Shown here: piece by piece, positions 49,602-58,968 of the stretch | Position numbering within the stretch: the first letter of the stretch is position 1 | Layout of the letters: the number at the start of each line of letters is the position of its first letter | Assembly (NCBI GenBank): GCA_045588575.1 | Contig: JAZNEJ010000005.1 | Coordinates: 1 to 64,000, forward strand | Origin: RGIG5299 sp045588575 | Lineage (GTDB): Bacteria > Bacillota > Clostridia > Oscillospirales > RGIG5299 | Direction of reading: 5' to 3' | Length of the DNA stretch: 64,000 nt | The notes under the pieces: model-generated | What the model saw: only the letters and a program-made list of their open reading frames with translations | What the model was told of the DNA's origin: nothing | Database searches by the model: none | Program-made: the position numbers and the translations under genes

Positions 49602-52600
49602 ACAATTTTGTCCATCTTCACGTTCACAGTGAGTTTTCACTTCTTGACGGCGCTTGCCGCACCGAAAAGCTTGTTAAAAAGGTAAAAGAGCTTGGCCAAA
49701 CTGCCGTTGCAATAACCGACCACGGCGTTATGAACGGCACCATTGAGTTTTATAATCTGGCAAAAAAAGAGGGCGTAAAGCCTATAATCGGTTGTGAGGT
49801 TTACGTTGCCTCCAAAAGCCGTTTTGAAAAAAAGGGCGGCGATTATAACCATCTTGTTCTTCTTGCAAAGGATATGGAGGGTTACCGAAATTTAATAAGG
49901 CTGGTATCTCTCGGCTTTACCGAAGGCTACTACTATAAACCCCGAATAGACGATGAGCTTTTAATGAAATATTCCAAGGGGTTAATTTGCTCGTCTGCCT
50001 GCCTTGCAGGCTCAATTCCGCAGTTTCTTCTTCACGATAATTACGAGGAAGCTGAAAAAAAGGCAAAGCTTTATGCACAAATATTTGAAAACGATTTTTA
50101 TTTAGAGCTTCAGGACCACGGCTATAAAGAGCAGGAACAGGTTAATAAAGGACTTATAACGCTTTCGAAGAAGCTCAATTTACCCTTAATTTGCACTAAC
50201 GATGCGCATTACGTTGAAAAAGAAGATGCAAAGCTTCAGAATATCTTGCTTTGTGTTCAAACGGGCAAAACGGTCGAGGAAGGGTCGGGAATGGGCTTTG
50301 ATACCGACGAATTTTACCTGAAATCAACCGAGGAAATGCAAGAACTTTTCAAAACCACGCCCGAAGCGTGTCTTAACACCGAAAAAATTGCCGAAAAAAT
50401 CGAGCTTGAGCTTGATTTTAAAAAGGTATATCTTCCCGCTTTCCCGCTTGAAGAGGGAACGGATAAAAAGCAGGAATTTGTAAAAATTTGCGAAGAAGGT
50501 CTTAAAAGAAGATACGGCGAGGACGCAAATAAGCACAAGGAAAGACTCGATTATGAAATTTCGGTAATCGAGAAAATGGGTTATATAGACTATTTCTTAA
50601 TAGTTTCCGATTACGTTAACTTTGCAAAGAAAAAGGGAATTCCCGTTGGTCCCGGAAGAGGCTCTGCGGCGGGAAGTATAGTTTCTTACTGCATGGGAAT
50701 AACCGATATAGACCCCATTCGGTTTAATCTCCTTTTTGAGCGTTTTTTAAATCCCGAACGAATTTCAATGCCCGATATAGACGTCGATTTCTGTGAAAAA
50801 AGACGTCAGGAGGTAATTGATTACGTTGCCGAAAAATACGGAAGAGACAGAGTTGTTCAAATTGCAACCTTCGGTACGATGAAGGCGCGTCTTGCCATAA
50901 GAGACGTTGGAAGAGCGCTGGGAATGAGCTATCAAGAGGTTGATACGGTAGCTAAAATGATTCCCAACGAGCTTGGAATAACCATTCAAAAAGCAATAGA
51001 TATGAAAGGCTCCGACCTCAAAAAAGCAATGGAAGAAAACAGCGAGGTTAAAGAGCTTGTAACGGTTGCAGCAGAGCTTGAGGGTATGCCTCGAAACATT
51101 TCAACCCATGCGGCAGGCGTTGTTATAACCGATAAACCCGTTTACGAATACGTTCCGCTTATGATTTCGAAAGACGTTCCCGTAACGCAATACGCAATGG
51201 GAACGCTTGAAAAATTAGGTCTTCTTAAAATGGACTTTTTAGGCCTTCGCAACTTAACGGTTATTGAAGACGCAATTCGTGAAATAAGAAAAACGGAACC
51301 GAACTTTTCTGCGGAGTCTATTCCGCTTGACGATAAGGCGACCTATGAAATGCTTTCGGCAGGTCTTACAAAGGGCGTTTTTCAGCTTGAACAGGGCGGA
51401 ATGACCAAAACGGTTATGAGTTTTCAGCCGAAAACGATAGAAGATATTATTGCAATAATAGCGCTTTACCGTCCCGGCCCTATGGACTCTATTCCGAGAT
51501 ATTTGAAAAATCGCGAAAACTCCGATAAAATAGAATATAAGCACCCAATGCTCAAATCTATTTTAGACGTAACCTACGGCTGTATAGTTTATCAGGAGCA
51601 GGTTATGCAAATCGTTCAAAAGCTTGCGGGTTACAGCTACGGCAGAGCCGACCTTGTAAGAAGAGCAATGTCGAAAAAGAAGGCCGACGTAATGCTTGCC
51701 GAGCGTAAAAACTTTATTGAAGGAATAGTTTCGGAAGACGGCACGGTAACCGTTAAGGGAACACGTCGAAACGGCATTTCCGATGACGTTGCAAACAGTA
51801 TTTTTGACGAAATGGTTTCGTTTGCGGAATATGCTTTTAATAAATCTCATGCGGCAGCCTATGCCTATCTTTCCTGCCAAACGGCATATTTAAAACGTCA
51901 TTACACCAAGGAATATTATGCGGCGCTTATGACCAGCGTTGTGGATAATCCCGATAAAATAATGCTTTACGCCGAGGATTGCAAGGCATTTGGAATAAAT
52001 CTCTTGCCGCCCGATATAAACGAATCAAATGCGGTTTTCACCGTTTCGGGCGATAATATCCGCTTTGGACTTGCTGCGGTTAAAAACGTTGGCGCGGCGT
52101 TTATAGAAAGCATTGTTAAAGAAAGAAACGAAAACGGAAAATTTGTGGATTTTTACGATTTTTGTCGCCGTCTTAAAGACAGCGACTTAAACTCGAAGGC
52201 TGCGGAATGCCTTATAAAATGCGGTGCGTTTGATTCGCTCCCTCAAAACAGACGTCAACTTATTGAAACCTATTCCAAAATTTTAAGCGACCTTTCGCAT
52301 TCGGGTAAAATAAATGCCGAAGGTCAAATGGACCTTTTCGGAGATTTTATGGGCGAAACCGTTTCGGGAGTAGATTATCCCAATAAACCCGAATACAGCT
52401 TAAGAGAATGTCTTGCAATGGAAAAAGAATTAACAGGCCTTTTCCTTTCGGGGCATCCCATGTCGGAATACGTTAAAAACGCCAAGGATTTCGATAAAAC
52501 CGATATCGGTGAAATAAATTCGAGCGACGCCGAAAATGAAGAGGATTACACTCTTCAAAACGAAATTTACGATAGAAAAAGAGTAGTCCTTTGCGGCGTT

Positions 52601-53083
52601 GTAACCTCGCTTTCGGTTAAGCTTACGCGAAGCGGCGAAAAAATGGCAATAATCCGTCTTGAAGATTTAACGGGCGGAATAGAGTGCCTTGCTTTCCCGA
52701 AAACCTTTGAAAAATACGGCTCAATGCTAAACGGCGAATCCGCAGTGGCGGTAACGGGAGAAATATCAATTAAAGAAAACGAGCCGCCGAAGGTTATGAT
52801 TTCAAAAATAGACCGCCTTCTCAAAAACGACGAATACGAGGGCGAGCTTGAAATTAAAGAAGTGAAAAAACGTCTTTTCTTAAAGGTGGAAAGGGAAGAT
52901 TCGCCCGAGTTTTTAATAGTAAAACAAATCCTGAAAGATAATCCCGGTAAAGACGAGGCGGTTGTTGTAATAACCGCACCGCAACGTAAAAAGATGGTTT
53001 TGGGTGCGGGCGTTAACACCGAAAAACGCGTTTTGGAAATGTTAAAGGACGCAATCGGCGAGGAATCGGTTGTTTTACAGTAA
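49598..53083 (+). CDS. dnaE: DNA polymerase III alpha subunit, DnaE type
   Basis: The 1161-residue polymerase has an N-terminal PHP domain (LHVHSEFSLLDGA, ITDHGVMNG), the catalytic region GPGRGSAAGS and MPDIDVDF, the finger part RPGPMDSIPRYL and a C-terminal OB-fold with the beta-clamp-binding tail. It is the DnaE1 form; PolC, if present, lies elsewhere. Gene order dnaE-pfkA is the usual Firmicutes one. Confidence 0.95.
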   Translation: MNNFVHLHVHSEFSLLDGACRTEKLVKKVKELGQTAVAITDHGVMNGTIEFYNLAKKEGVKPIIGCEVYVASKSRFEKKGGDYNHLVLLAKDMEGYRNLIRLVSLGFTEGYYYKPRIDDELLMKYSKGLICSSACLAGSIPQFLLHDNYEEAEKKAKLYAQIFENDFYLELQDHGYKEQEQVNKGLITLSKKLNLPLICTNDAHYVEKEDAKLQNILLCVQTGKTVEEGSGMGFDTDEFYLKSTEEMQELFKTTPEACLNTEKIAEKIELELDFKKVYLPAFPLEEGTDKKQEFVKICEEGLKRRYGEDANKHKERLDYEISVIEKMGYIDYFLIVSDYVNFAKKKGIPVGPGRGSAAGSIVSYCMGITDIDPIRFNLLFERFLNPERISMPDIDVDFCEKRRQEVIDYVAEKYGRDRVVQIATFGTMKARLAIRDVGRALGMSYQEVDTVAKMIPNELGITIQKAIDMKGSDLKKAMEENSEVKELVTVAAELEGMPRNISTHAAGVVITDKPVYEYVPLMISKDVPVTQYAMGTLEKLGLLKMDFLGLRNLTVIEDAIREIRKTEPNFSAESIPLDDKATYEMLSAGLTKGVFQLEQGGMTKTVMSFQPKTIEDIIAIIALYRPGPMDSIPRYLKNRENSDKIEYKHPMLKSILDVTYGCIVYQEQVMQIVQKLAGYSYGRADLVRRAMSKKKADVMLAERKNFIEGIVSEDGTVTVKGTRRNGISDDVANSIFDEMVSFAEYAFNKSHAAAYAYLSCQTAYLKRHYTKEYYAALMTSVVDNPDKIMLYAEDCKAFGINLLPPDINESNAVFTVSGDNIRFGLAAVKNVGAAFIESIVKERNENGKFVDFYDFCRRLKDSDLNSKAAECLIKCGAFDSLPQNRRQLIETYSKILSDLSHSGKINAEGQMDLFGDFMGETVSGVDYPNKPEYSLRECLAMEKELTGLFLSGHPMSEYVKNAKDFDKTDIGEINSSDAENEEDYTLQNEIYDRKRVVLCGVVTSLSVKLTRSGEKMAIIRLEDLTGGIECLAFPKTFEKYGSMLNGESAVAVTGEISIKENEPPKVMISKIDRLLKNDEYEGELEIKEVKKRLFLKVEREDSPEFLIVKQILKDNPGKDEAVVVITAPQRKKMVLGAGVNTEKRVLEMLKDAIGEESVVLQ

Positions 53084-53121
53084 AAAATAAAAAAATATTT
53101 TTATTTTAACCTAAAAATATG

Positions 53122-53151
53122 TTGAAATTTGTATTTGAATTGTTATATAAT
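53122..53151 (+). promoter_or_regulatory. Promoter of pfkA
   Basis: TTGAAA (53122-53127), 18 bases, TATAAT (53146-53151), about 37 bases before the start, indicating that pfkA can be transcribed independently of dnaE. Confidence 0.7.
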
Positions 53152-53187
53152 ATTATGTGGAATTTTTTATTTAAAGGATGATAGATT

Positions 53188-54159
53188 ATGTCAGAAAAAA
53201 GAGCAATAGCAGTCCTTACCAGCGGAGGAGACGCACCCGGAATGAATGCGGCGGTAAGAGCCGTAGTTCGCACCGCAATAGCAAAAGGATTTAAGGTTTA
53301 CGGTGTTAAAATGGGTTATCAGGGCCTTGTAAACGATGAGTTCGAGGAATTCACCGTTCGCTCCGTTTCCGACATAATTAACAGAGGCGGAACGGCAATT
53401 TATTCCGCTCGTTGCTTGGAGTTCAAAACCGAGCCTGCAATGCAAAAGGCAATTGAAAACTGCCGCAAGAGAAACATTTGCGGTCTTGTAGTTATCGGCG
53501 GCGACGGCTCCTTCAGAGGAGCAAAAGACCTTTCTGAAAGAGGACTTCCCACGGTAGGCATTCCCGCCACCATAGATAACGATATCGCAGCCAGCGAATA
53601 TTCAATAGGCTTCGATACCGCAATTGATACCGTAATGGAAATGGTTGACCGTTTAAGAGATACCTCTCAATCACACCTTCGTTGCTCCGTTGTTGAGGTA
53701 ATGGGCAGAAGAGCGGGCTGGCTCGCACTTGAGTCGGGCATCGCAGTCGGCGCTTCGGCAATTATCGTTGAAGAGGTTCCTTTCGATTTTGAAAAAGACA
53801 TAATTGAAAGATTTAAAGAATACTTAAAGAGCGGCAGACAAAACTTCACCGTTATCGTTTCAGAGGGTGTTGGCGGCGTTGTTGAAATGGCAAAGAGAAT
53901 TGAAGCCGAAACCGGCATTGAAACCAGAGCAACCATTTTAGGCCACGTTCAAAGAGGCGGCTCGCCCACAGCGAAAGACAGAATTATCGCAACCAAAATG
54001 GGACATTACGCAGTGGAACTTTTGGAAAAGGGCATTGGCAAAAGAGTTGTTGTAATGCAGAACAACAAAATAACCGATATGGATATTTTTGAAGCATTGC
54101 AAATGAAAAAAGATTTTGACTTCGAAAGCTATAAAATTGCTGCCGAAGTAAATATATAA
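53188..54159 (+). CDS. pfkA: 6-phosphofructokinase, ATP dependent
   Basis: PfkA phosphorylates fructose-6-phosphate in glycolysis. The 323-residue protein has TSGGDAPGMNAAVRAVVR, IGGDGSFRGA, PATIDNDIA (catalytic Asp), MGRRAGWLALESG and LGHVQRGGSPTA. GGDGS at the ATP position fits the ATP-using rather than the PPi-using type. It follows dnaE after 104 bases with its own promoter. Confidence 0.96.
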   Translation: MSEKRAIAVLTSGGDAPGMNAAVRAVVRTAIAKGFKVYGVKMGYQGLVNDEFEEFTVRSVSDIINRGGTAIYSARCLEFKTEPAMQKAIENCRKRNICGLVVIGGDGSFRGAKDLSERGLPTVGIPATIDNDIAASEYSIGFDTAIDTVMEMVDRLRDTSQSHLRCSVVEVMGRRAGWLALESGIAVGASAIIVEEVPFDFEKDIIERFKEYLKSGRQNFTVIVSEGVGGVVEMAKRIEAETGIETRATILGHVQRGGSPTAKDRIIATKMGHYAVELLEKGIGKRVVVMQNNKITDMDIFEALQMKKDFDFESYKIAAEVNI

Positions 54160-54161
54160 TT

Positions 54162-54857
54162 ATGAAGAAAAAAGCCTCAATACTTTTCATTATAATCGGA
54201 ATCTATTTTGTTTTGGCGCTCGGTCTTTCGATTTTTGCCGATAATTTAGATACCGCAATGGAAAATTACAGAATAGGTTATTTCGGTCTTTCCGATGCCG
54301 ATTTTTCCGCCTTCCAATTTTTAATAATGCCGTTTACAATGCTTTTGCTCGGAACCGCAATCTTTTTCAATAAAGGATTTTTAAAGGTTATAGCATATCT
54401 TTCAATAGTTGCTGCGGCAATTTACAGAATAGCGGCATACCTTGGAATTTTCAGCGAAACCGAAATAGGAAAAATTCTTCAAGACGATTTTTCGGGTCTT
54501 ATCTATAAGTTGTTTATAGTAATGGCGGCCTGCGTTTTAATTTCGTCGTTTATATCGTTTTTTGAAAACGAAAAAACGGTTAGATTTACCAAAAAGTTTT
54601 CGTTTTTCGTTCCCTTGGCAGTTGCTGCATTTAACCTTTTCTGGTTGCTTTCACTCGGATTTTTTGTAATAATCGGCGGTTTGGAAACCGATTTATCGGT
54701 AAATAACCTTTGGCTTTTGGCAATAAGTCTTGTAATCGATACCTGCTTTGCGGTAATTTTCGCATTTGCGTCAAGGCTCCGTGCAGATATGGTTTTAGAC
54801 GAAATTATAGATTTTAAAGATTTAATGACCAACACACACGTAAAAGAGGAACAGTAA
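54162..54857 (+). CDS. Multi-helix membrane protein, unknown
   Basis: The 231-residue protein has about six hydrophobic segments (near 6-26, 50-67, 70-92, 110-130, 146-170, 180-203) and a polar C-terminus. I do not recognise a family. It follows pfkA by 2 bases and precedes the DUF2156 gene by 4, so it is co-transcribed with both. Confidence 0.65.
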   Translation: MKKKASILFIIIGIYFVLALGLSIFADNLDTAMENYRIGYFGLSDADFSAFQFLIMPFTMLLLGTAIFFNKGFLKVIAYLSIVAAAIYRIAAYLGIFSETEIGKILQDDFSGLIYKLFIVMAACVLISSFISFFENEKTVRFTKKFSFFVPLAVAAFNLFWLLSLGFFVIIGGLETDLSVNNLWLLAISLVIDTCFAVIFAFASRLRADMVLDEIIDFKDLMTNTHVKEEQ

Positions 54858-54861
54858 AAAT

Positions 54862-55734
54862 ATGCTGTTTAAAAAACTGGAAATTACAGATATTGAAATT
54901 ATCCGTCCGTTTTTTGAAGAAAATAAAATTCCGTCCTGCGATTTTTCGATGGGCGGAGTTTTCCTTTGGAGAGATTTTTTTAAAACCGAATATTTAATAG
55001 TTGAAGAAACTCTTATATTCAGATTTGAATATTTTGGAGGAAAGCTCGCATTTTCATCGGCTCTTGGAAAAAATCCAAAAGCGGTTTATCAAGCGGTGTC
55101 GAATATTCATAAAAACGAGGAGCTTTTCTTTTGCATTGCACCAACCGAAAAAGCGGCTGAAATAAAAGAGTTTTTCAAGGAAAGAGAATTGAAAACCGAG
55201 CTTCAAAGGGATTGGTTTGATTATCTTTATTTACCTGAGGACCTTGCTGAATTCAAAGGTAAAAAATTTTCGGCAAAAAGAAATCACTTAAATAAATTTA
55301 AAAAGCTTTATGAAAATTACAAAATTAAAGAAATAACAAAAGAAAATCTTTGCGATGTTAAAAAATTCCTTGAAAACTTTCCCGAAAACGATGAAGGCGA
55401 GCTTTATAAAGCAGAGGAAATTGCGTTAAACGAGTTTTTTGAGAATTATAATAAATATAACTTTTTCGGCATAATTCTTTACGTTAACGGTGAGATTGCG
55501 GCATTTTCAATAGGCGATAAAATAGGAGAAACGCTTTTCGTGCATTTTGAAAAAGCAAAAACGGAATATGAGGGAAGCTACACCTTAATTGCAAACGAAT
55601 TTGCAAAGCGTTTCGGTAAAGACGTTAAAATTATTAACCGAGAAGAAGATATGGGCATTATGGGACTTAGAAAATCAAAGCTTTCATATCAGCCGACGGC
55701 ACTTTTGGAAAAAACAAATATTTACGTAAAATAA
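54862..55734 (+). CDS. DUF2156 family protein (MprF C-terminal-like GNAT fold)
   Basis: The 290-residue protein shows the DUF2156 pattern: IRPFFEENKIPSCDFSMGGVFLWRD, RDWFDYLYLPEDLAEFKGKKFSAKRNHLNKFKK (two adjacent family segments), and a C-terminal EGSYTLIANEFAKRF, INREEDMGIMGLRKSK. In MprF this fold transfers aminoacyl groups from tRNA to phosphatidylglycerol. Here it is free-standing without membrane helices, so a soluble aminoacyl- or acyl-transferase is possible but unproven. Confidence 0.8.
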   Translation: MLFKKLEITDIEIIRPFFEENKIPSCDFSMGGVFLWRDFFKTEYLIVEETLIFRFEYFGGKLAFSSALGKNPKAVYQAVSNIHKNEELFFCIAPTEKAAEIKEFFKERELKTELQRDWFDYLYLPEDLAEFKGKKFSAKRNHLNKFKKLYENYKIKEITKENLCDVKKFLENFPENDEGELYKAEEIALNEFFENYNKYNFFGIILYVNGEIAAFSIGDKIGETLFVHFEKAKTEYEGSYTLIANEFAKRFGKDVKIINREEDMGIMGLRKSKLSYQPTALLEKTNIYVK

Positions 55735-55736
55735 AA

Positions 55737-55763
55737 AAATCCTCTCGAATGAGAGGATTTTTT
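55737..55763. terminator. Bidirectional terminator between DUF2156 and the DeoR regulator
   Basis: AAAATCCTCTC-GAAT-GAGAGGATTTTTT with A-run and T-run flanks between convergent genes. Confidence 0.87.
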
Positions 55764-55764
55764 A

Positions 55765-56523
55765 TTATGCCAAAACAACCTTAACGTTTTTGGCTTTAAT
55801 TTTTTTAATTTCGTTATCGTCTGCTTTTGTATCGGTTATTAACATATCAACCTTTTCGATATCGCCCATATTTATAAATCTCGTGGTGCCTACTTTGGTG
55901 TGGTCGGCAACGACTATAACGGTTTTGCTCTTGTTAATCATAGCACGGTTTATGTCGGTTTCATAGGGTTGGTCGTTGGTAATTCCCGTTTCGGCGTTAA
56001 TGCCGTCAACCGCAAGGAAAAGCTTGTCGATGTTATAATCGTTAAGCTGCTTAATTGCCTGAATGCCGTAGGTAGCGCCTGTATCGGGGTTGAAGTTTCC
56101 GCCTATTACAACCGTTTTAACGTTGGGATATTTTTTAAGCTCATAGGCAATATGAATTGAATTGGTAACGGCAATTATGTTAATTTGCGAAGGAAGATAT
56201 TTTGCAATTTGAAGAGTGGTGGTGCCGGTGTAAAGCATTACCGATTCGCCGGGATTTATAACCGAAGCGGCGTATTTGCCTATTTTTTCTTTTTCATCGA
56301 TTTGCTTTATTGAGTGCATATCAAAGGCGGAGGAAAGACGCTCGTCTCTTAAAATTGCCTTTCCGAAAAGACGCTTTATAACGCCCTTTCTTTCAAGAAA
56401 AATAAGGTCGTTTCTAACGGTAACGCTTGAAACCCCGAATTTTTCCTTAATAAAATTAACTTCAATTTCTTTGTTTTCTCTTATTATTTCTTCAATAATA
56501 TTTCTGCGTTCTGCAGTAGTCAT
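55765..56523 (-). CDS. DeoR/GlpR family transcriptional regulator
   Basis: ATG at 56523 follows AGGTGAT; an in-frame GTG 9 bases upstream overlaps it. The 252-residue protein has an N-terminal winged helix (RRNIIEEIIRENKEIEVNFI, FGVSSVTVRNDLIFLERKGVIKR) and a sugar-phosphate-sensing DeoRC domain (YTGTTTLQIAKYL, AVDGINAETGIT). Typical DeoR proteins control nearby sugar genes; none is adjacent, so the target is unknown. The fruK-like gene (45 kb) is a distant candidate. Confidence 0.87.
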   Translation of the reverse strand: MTTAERRNIIEEIIRENKEIEVNFIKEKFGVSSVTVRNDLIFLERKGVIKRLFGKAILRDERLSSAFDMHSIKQIDEKEKIGKYAASVINPGESVMLYTGTTTLQIAKYLPSQINIIAVTNSIHIAYELKKYPNVKTVVIGGNFNPDTGATYGIQAIKQLNDYNIDKLFLAVDGINAETGITNDQPYETDINRAMINKSKTVIVVADHTKVGTTRFINMGDIEKVDMLITDTKADDNEIKKIKAKNVKVVLA

Positions 56524-56571
56524 TAAAATCACCTATCAAATAACTTTAAAATACTTAACGATTTGCTTATA

Positions 56572-56600
56572 AGTTTAACCTAAAACAATAAAAATGTCAA
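56572..56600 (-). promoter_or_regulatory. Promoter of the DeoR-family gene
   Basis: On the minus strand: TTGACA (56600-56595), 17 bases, TAAACT (56577-56572). Confidence 0.74.
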
Positions 56601-56612
56601 GTATTAAAAACG

Positions 56613-57581
56613 TTAAAGCGATTTTAAAACGTTAATTGCGTTTTTCACCTCGTTAAGACTGTCTTCGTAAAGCTTTGCTCTTTCAACCTCAACGGCGTAA
56701 GCCTCAACGAGAGCCTCTTTTTCCTTTGTGGCGTCAACAAGCTTTTTTTGAAGCTCTGCGTTTTTTGCTTTTTCTTCTTCCCAAAGAGCCTCGTAATCTA
56801 TGGGCGGAATAACGGTGGATAGCTCGTCGTATACTGCCGACCAATAAGCCACTTCGGAGTTTTCGAATAAAAACTTAATCCAAGTGTAACCGCCGTTTTC
56901 AAAAGAAGCAAGAGCTTCATATTCTCCTTCGGGGAGTAAACCCACTCTGTTATCATTTGAAATTTTGGGTGAGGTTCTGTAATAAAGAGCGTTAGATTTC
57001 AAACATTTGAAAATGCTTCCCTTGGCTAAGGGAGTTTCGGTAATTTCGGGCAATTTTAATACCTCGTTTTTAGGGTCGTAACCTATTTGTTGCTCGGGGT
57101 AAAGATAGCAATAATCAAGCGGGTCAACGGCGTATTTTGAAACGTCGGCGGATTTAAAGGAATAGTCGGTGGGACAAATAAGAAACTCAAAATGCAAATG
57201 CGAGCCGGTTGCATTTCCCGTTTTGCCCTCAATTCCCAAAATTTCACCGCGCTTAACTTCTTTGCCCACCACCATTCCGTCGGCAATGCTTTCCATGTGG
57301 AAATATCTCGTATGTACCGTTTTGCCTTCAATAAGGTCGTAATGCTCAATGCGAAGAGCGTTTGCAACGCTTCCCGATGCATTTGCATTTTGCCGCCATT
57401 TAATAACTCCGTCGGAGGCGGCGTAAACGTATTTTTTGCCGCCCGTCCATTTGCTCGTGTAGGCCATATCCATAGCGTAGTGATGAGTCTTAAACTGCTC
57501 GTAATATGCCTCTTCGTCATCGAAATAGGTGGTAATGCAAACAAAATCCTCCGGAAGTCTGGGGTATTTAAGTAATTTCAT
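56613..57581 (-). CDS. M23 peptidase domain protein without a signal peptide
   Basis: The start at the ATG at 57581 is backed by AAAGGAGATGG; the open frame upstream overlaps dacF's 3' part. The 322-residue protein has an M23 (LytM) zinc-peptidase domain (HHYAMDM and GSHLHFEF as metal ligands), then an SH3-like segment (ALYYRTSPKISNDNRVGLL) and a C-terminal coiled coil (about 265-310, EEEKAKNAELQKKL). The sequence begins MKLLKYPRLPEDF, so no export signal is present. It resembles a phage-type endolysin more than a secreted autolysin. Confidence 0.78.
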   Translation of the reverse strand: MKLLKYPRLPEDFVCITTYFDDEEAYYEQFKTHHYAMDMAYTSKWTGGKKYVYAASDGVIKWRQNANASGSVANALRIEHYDLIEGKTVHTRYFHMESIADGMVVGKEVKRGEILGIEGKTGNATGSHLHFEFLICPTDYSFKSADVSKYAVDPLDYCYLYPEQQIGYDPKNEVLKLPEITETPLAKGSIFKCLKSNALYYRTSPKISNDNRVGLLPEGEYEALASFENGGYTWIKFLFENSEVAYWSAVYDELSTVIPPIDYEALWEEEKAKNAELQKKLVDATKEKEALVEAYAVEVERAKLYEDSLNEVKNAINVLKSL

Positions 57582-57637
57582 AAAACCATCTCCTTTAATA
57601 AGATGATAAACTGTTTTAACTGCAACGGACTGCAAAG

Positions 57638-58816
57638 TTAACCCGTAACGGCTTTCCAAATTGAAGAAAGGTAGAAAAGAAAGCCTGCTTTTAAAACGCC
57701 TTCTTCGGTGATTACGGGAAGACGCATAATTACCTCACCGTCAAGAGAGTAAACCGCTTCACCGACGGTTTGATTTTGCTCAACAGGCGCCAAAACACAG
57801 TCGGGAAGAATAATTTCTCTTGTTATTTCATTTGCTTTTCCCTTGGGAAGCAAAATTCCGCCGCTGTTTTTTATTTTTGCGGTAACCTCTTTTTTAACAC
57901 CCTTTTTAACGGGAATAAAAAAGGTTTCACTGCTGTCTAACGAAACTTTTTCATAGTTTGCAAAGCCGTAATCCAAAAGCTTTGTTGCTTCTTCAAAGCG
58001 AATATTGCCCGAGGGCGCGCCCAAAATAACGGCAATAAGCTCAACGTCGTTTCTTAAAGCAGATGCCGAAATGCAGTTTTTTGCAAGGTCAGTCGAGCCT
58101 GTTTTAAGTCCGGTTGCACCGCTGTAAAATCTAATAAGACGGTTGGTGTTAACCAAATCGAACTTTCCGTCGCGAAGCGAATCCATCCAAATAACGCTGT
58201 ATTCTCTTATTAAATCGTGTTTTAAAAGCTCTCTGGACATTAAAGCAATATCTCGTGCCGTAGACATATGCCCGTCAACGTCAAGACCGCAACAGTTTAC
58301 AAAGGTGGTATTTTCTAATCCCAAAGCCTTTGCTTTTTCATTCATTTTGCTAACGAAAGCTTCCTCGCTTCCCGCAATGTGCTCGGCCAAAGCAACCGAT
58401 GCATCGTTTGCCGAAGCAACGCAAACAGCCTTTAAAAGCTCGTTAACCGTCATTTGCTCGTGCTCTTTTAAATATATTTGCGAGCCGCCCATTTGTGATG
58501 CCTTGGTTGAAGCGGTAACGGTATCGGAAAGCTTAAGATGTCCGCTTTCTATTTCCTCCATTACCAAAATAAGAGTCATAACCTTGGTTATGCTTGCGGG
58601 ATGCCGAAGCTCGTCGGGATTTTGCTCGTATAAAACCGTGCCGCTTTCGGCATCAATTAAAATTGCCGCCGCACAGTTAAGCGCGGAAAGCGAGCCTATT
58701 GTGGGAACCGATGCATCCGTTTCGACGTCATCGGGCTCGTAATTTCCGCCCGCAAATGCGCCTATTGAGAAAATAAACAAAAAAATCGCAGTGATTAATA
58801 TGAAAAAACGTTTCAC
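57638..58816 (-). CDS. dacF: D-alanyl-D-alanine carboxypeptidase, DacF type
   Basis: A GTG start at 58816 follows GAAAGGA with 8-base spacing. The 392-residue penicillin-binding protein has a signal peptide (1-22), the catalytic SITK, SAN and KTGST motifs and the C-terminal domain of PBP5-like enzymes. It trims the D-Ala from peptidoglycan stem peptides. The last 20 residues (AGFLFYLSSIWKAVTG) form an amphipathic membrane anchor. Neighbouring sporulation genes make a DacF role plausible. Confidence 0.92.
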   Translation of the reverse strand: MKRFFILITAIFLFIFSIGAFAGGNYEPDDVETDASVPTIGSLSALNCAAAILIDAESGTVLYEQNPDELRHPASITKVMTLILVMEEIESGHLKLSDTVTASTKASQMGGSQIYLKEHEQMTVNELLKAVCVASANDASVALAEHIAGSEEAFVSKMNEKAKALGLENTTFVNCCGLDVDGHMSTARDIALMSRELLKHDLIREYSVIWMDSLRDGKFDLVNTNRLIRFYSGATGLKTGSTDLAKNCISASALRNDVELIAVILGAPSGNIRFEEATKLLDYGFANYEKVSLDSSETFFIPVKKGVKKEVTAKIKNSGGILLPKGKANEITREIILPDCVLAPVEQNQTVGEAVYSLDGEVIMRLPVITEEGVLKAGFLFYLSSIWKAVTG

Positions 58817-58901
58817 TTATATCTTTCCTTTCATTTTTTAAAATTTTATGATAAAAAACATCGGCTTATAACCTTATTTTTTAAAAAAAGCGATAACTTT
58901 C

Positions 58902-58928
58902 TTGACATCCGTAATTATATGGTATAAT
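58902..58928 (+). promoter_or_regulatory. Candidate promoter of the RmlD-like/cysK/nucleosidase unit
   Basis: TTGACA (58902-58907) and TATAAT (58923-58928) separated by only 15 bases, shorter than optimal; a shifted -10 (TAATAT) would restore 17. Confidence 0.6.
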
Positions 58929-58968
58929 ATAAATAATAATATAAAATCAAAAATTGGGAGAAAAAAGA

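Noticed and set aside
53085..53108. AAAATAAAAA-AATA-TTTTTATTTT inverted repeat after dnaE as a terminator
   Set aside because: It contains no G or C pairs, so it would be too weak; likely A/T-rich coincidence.
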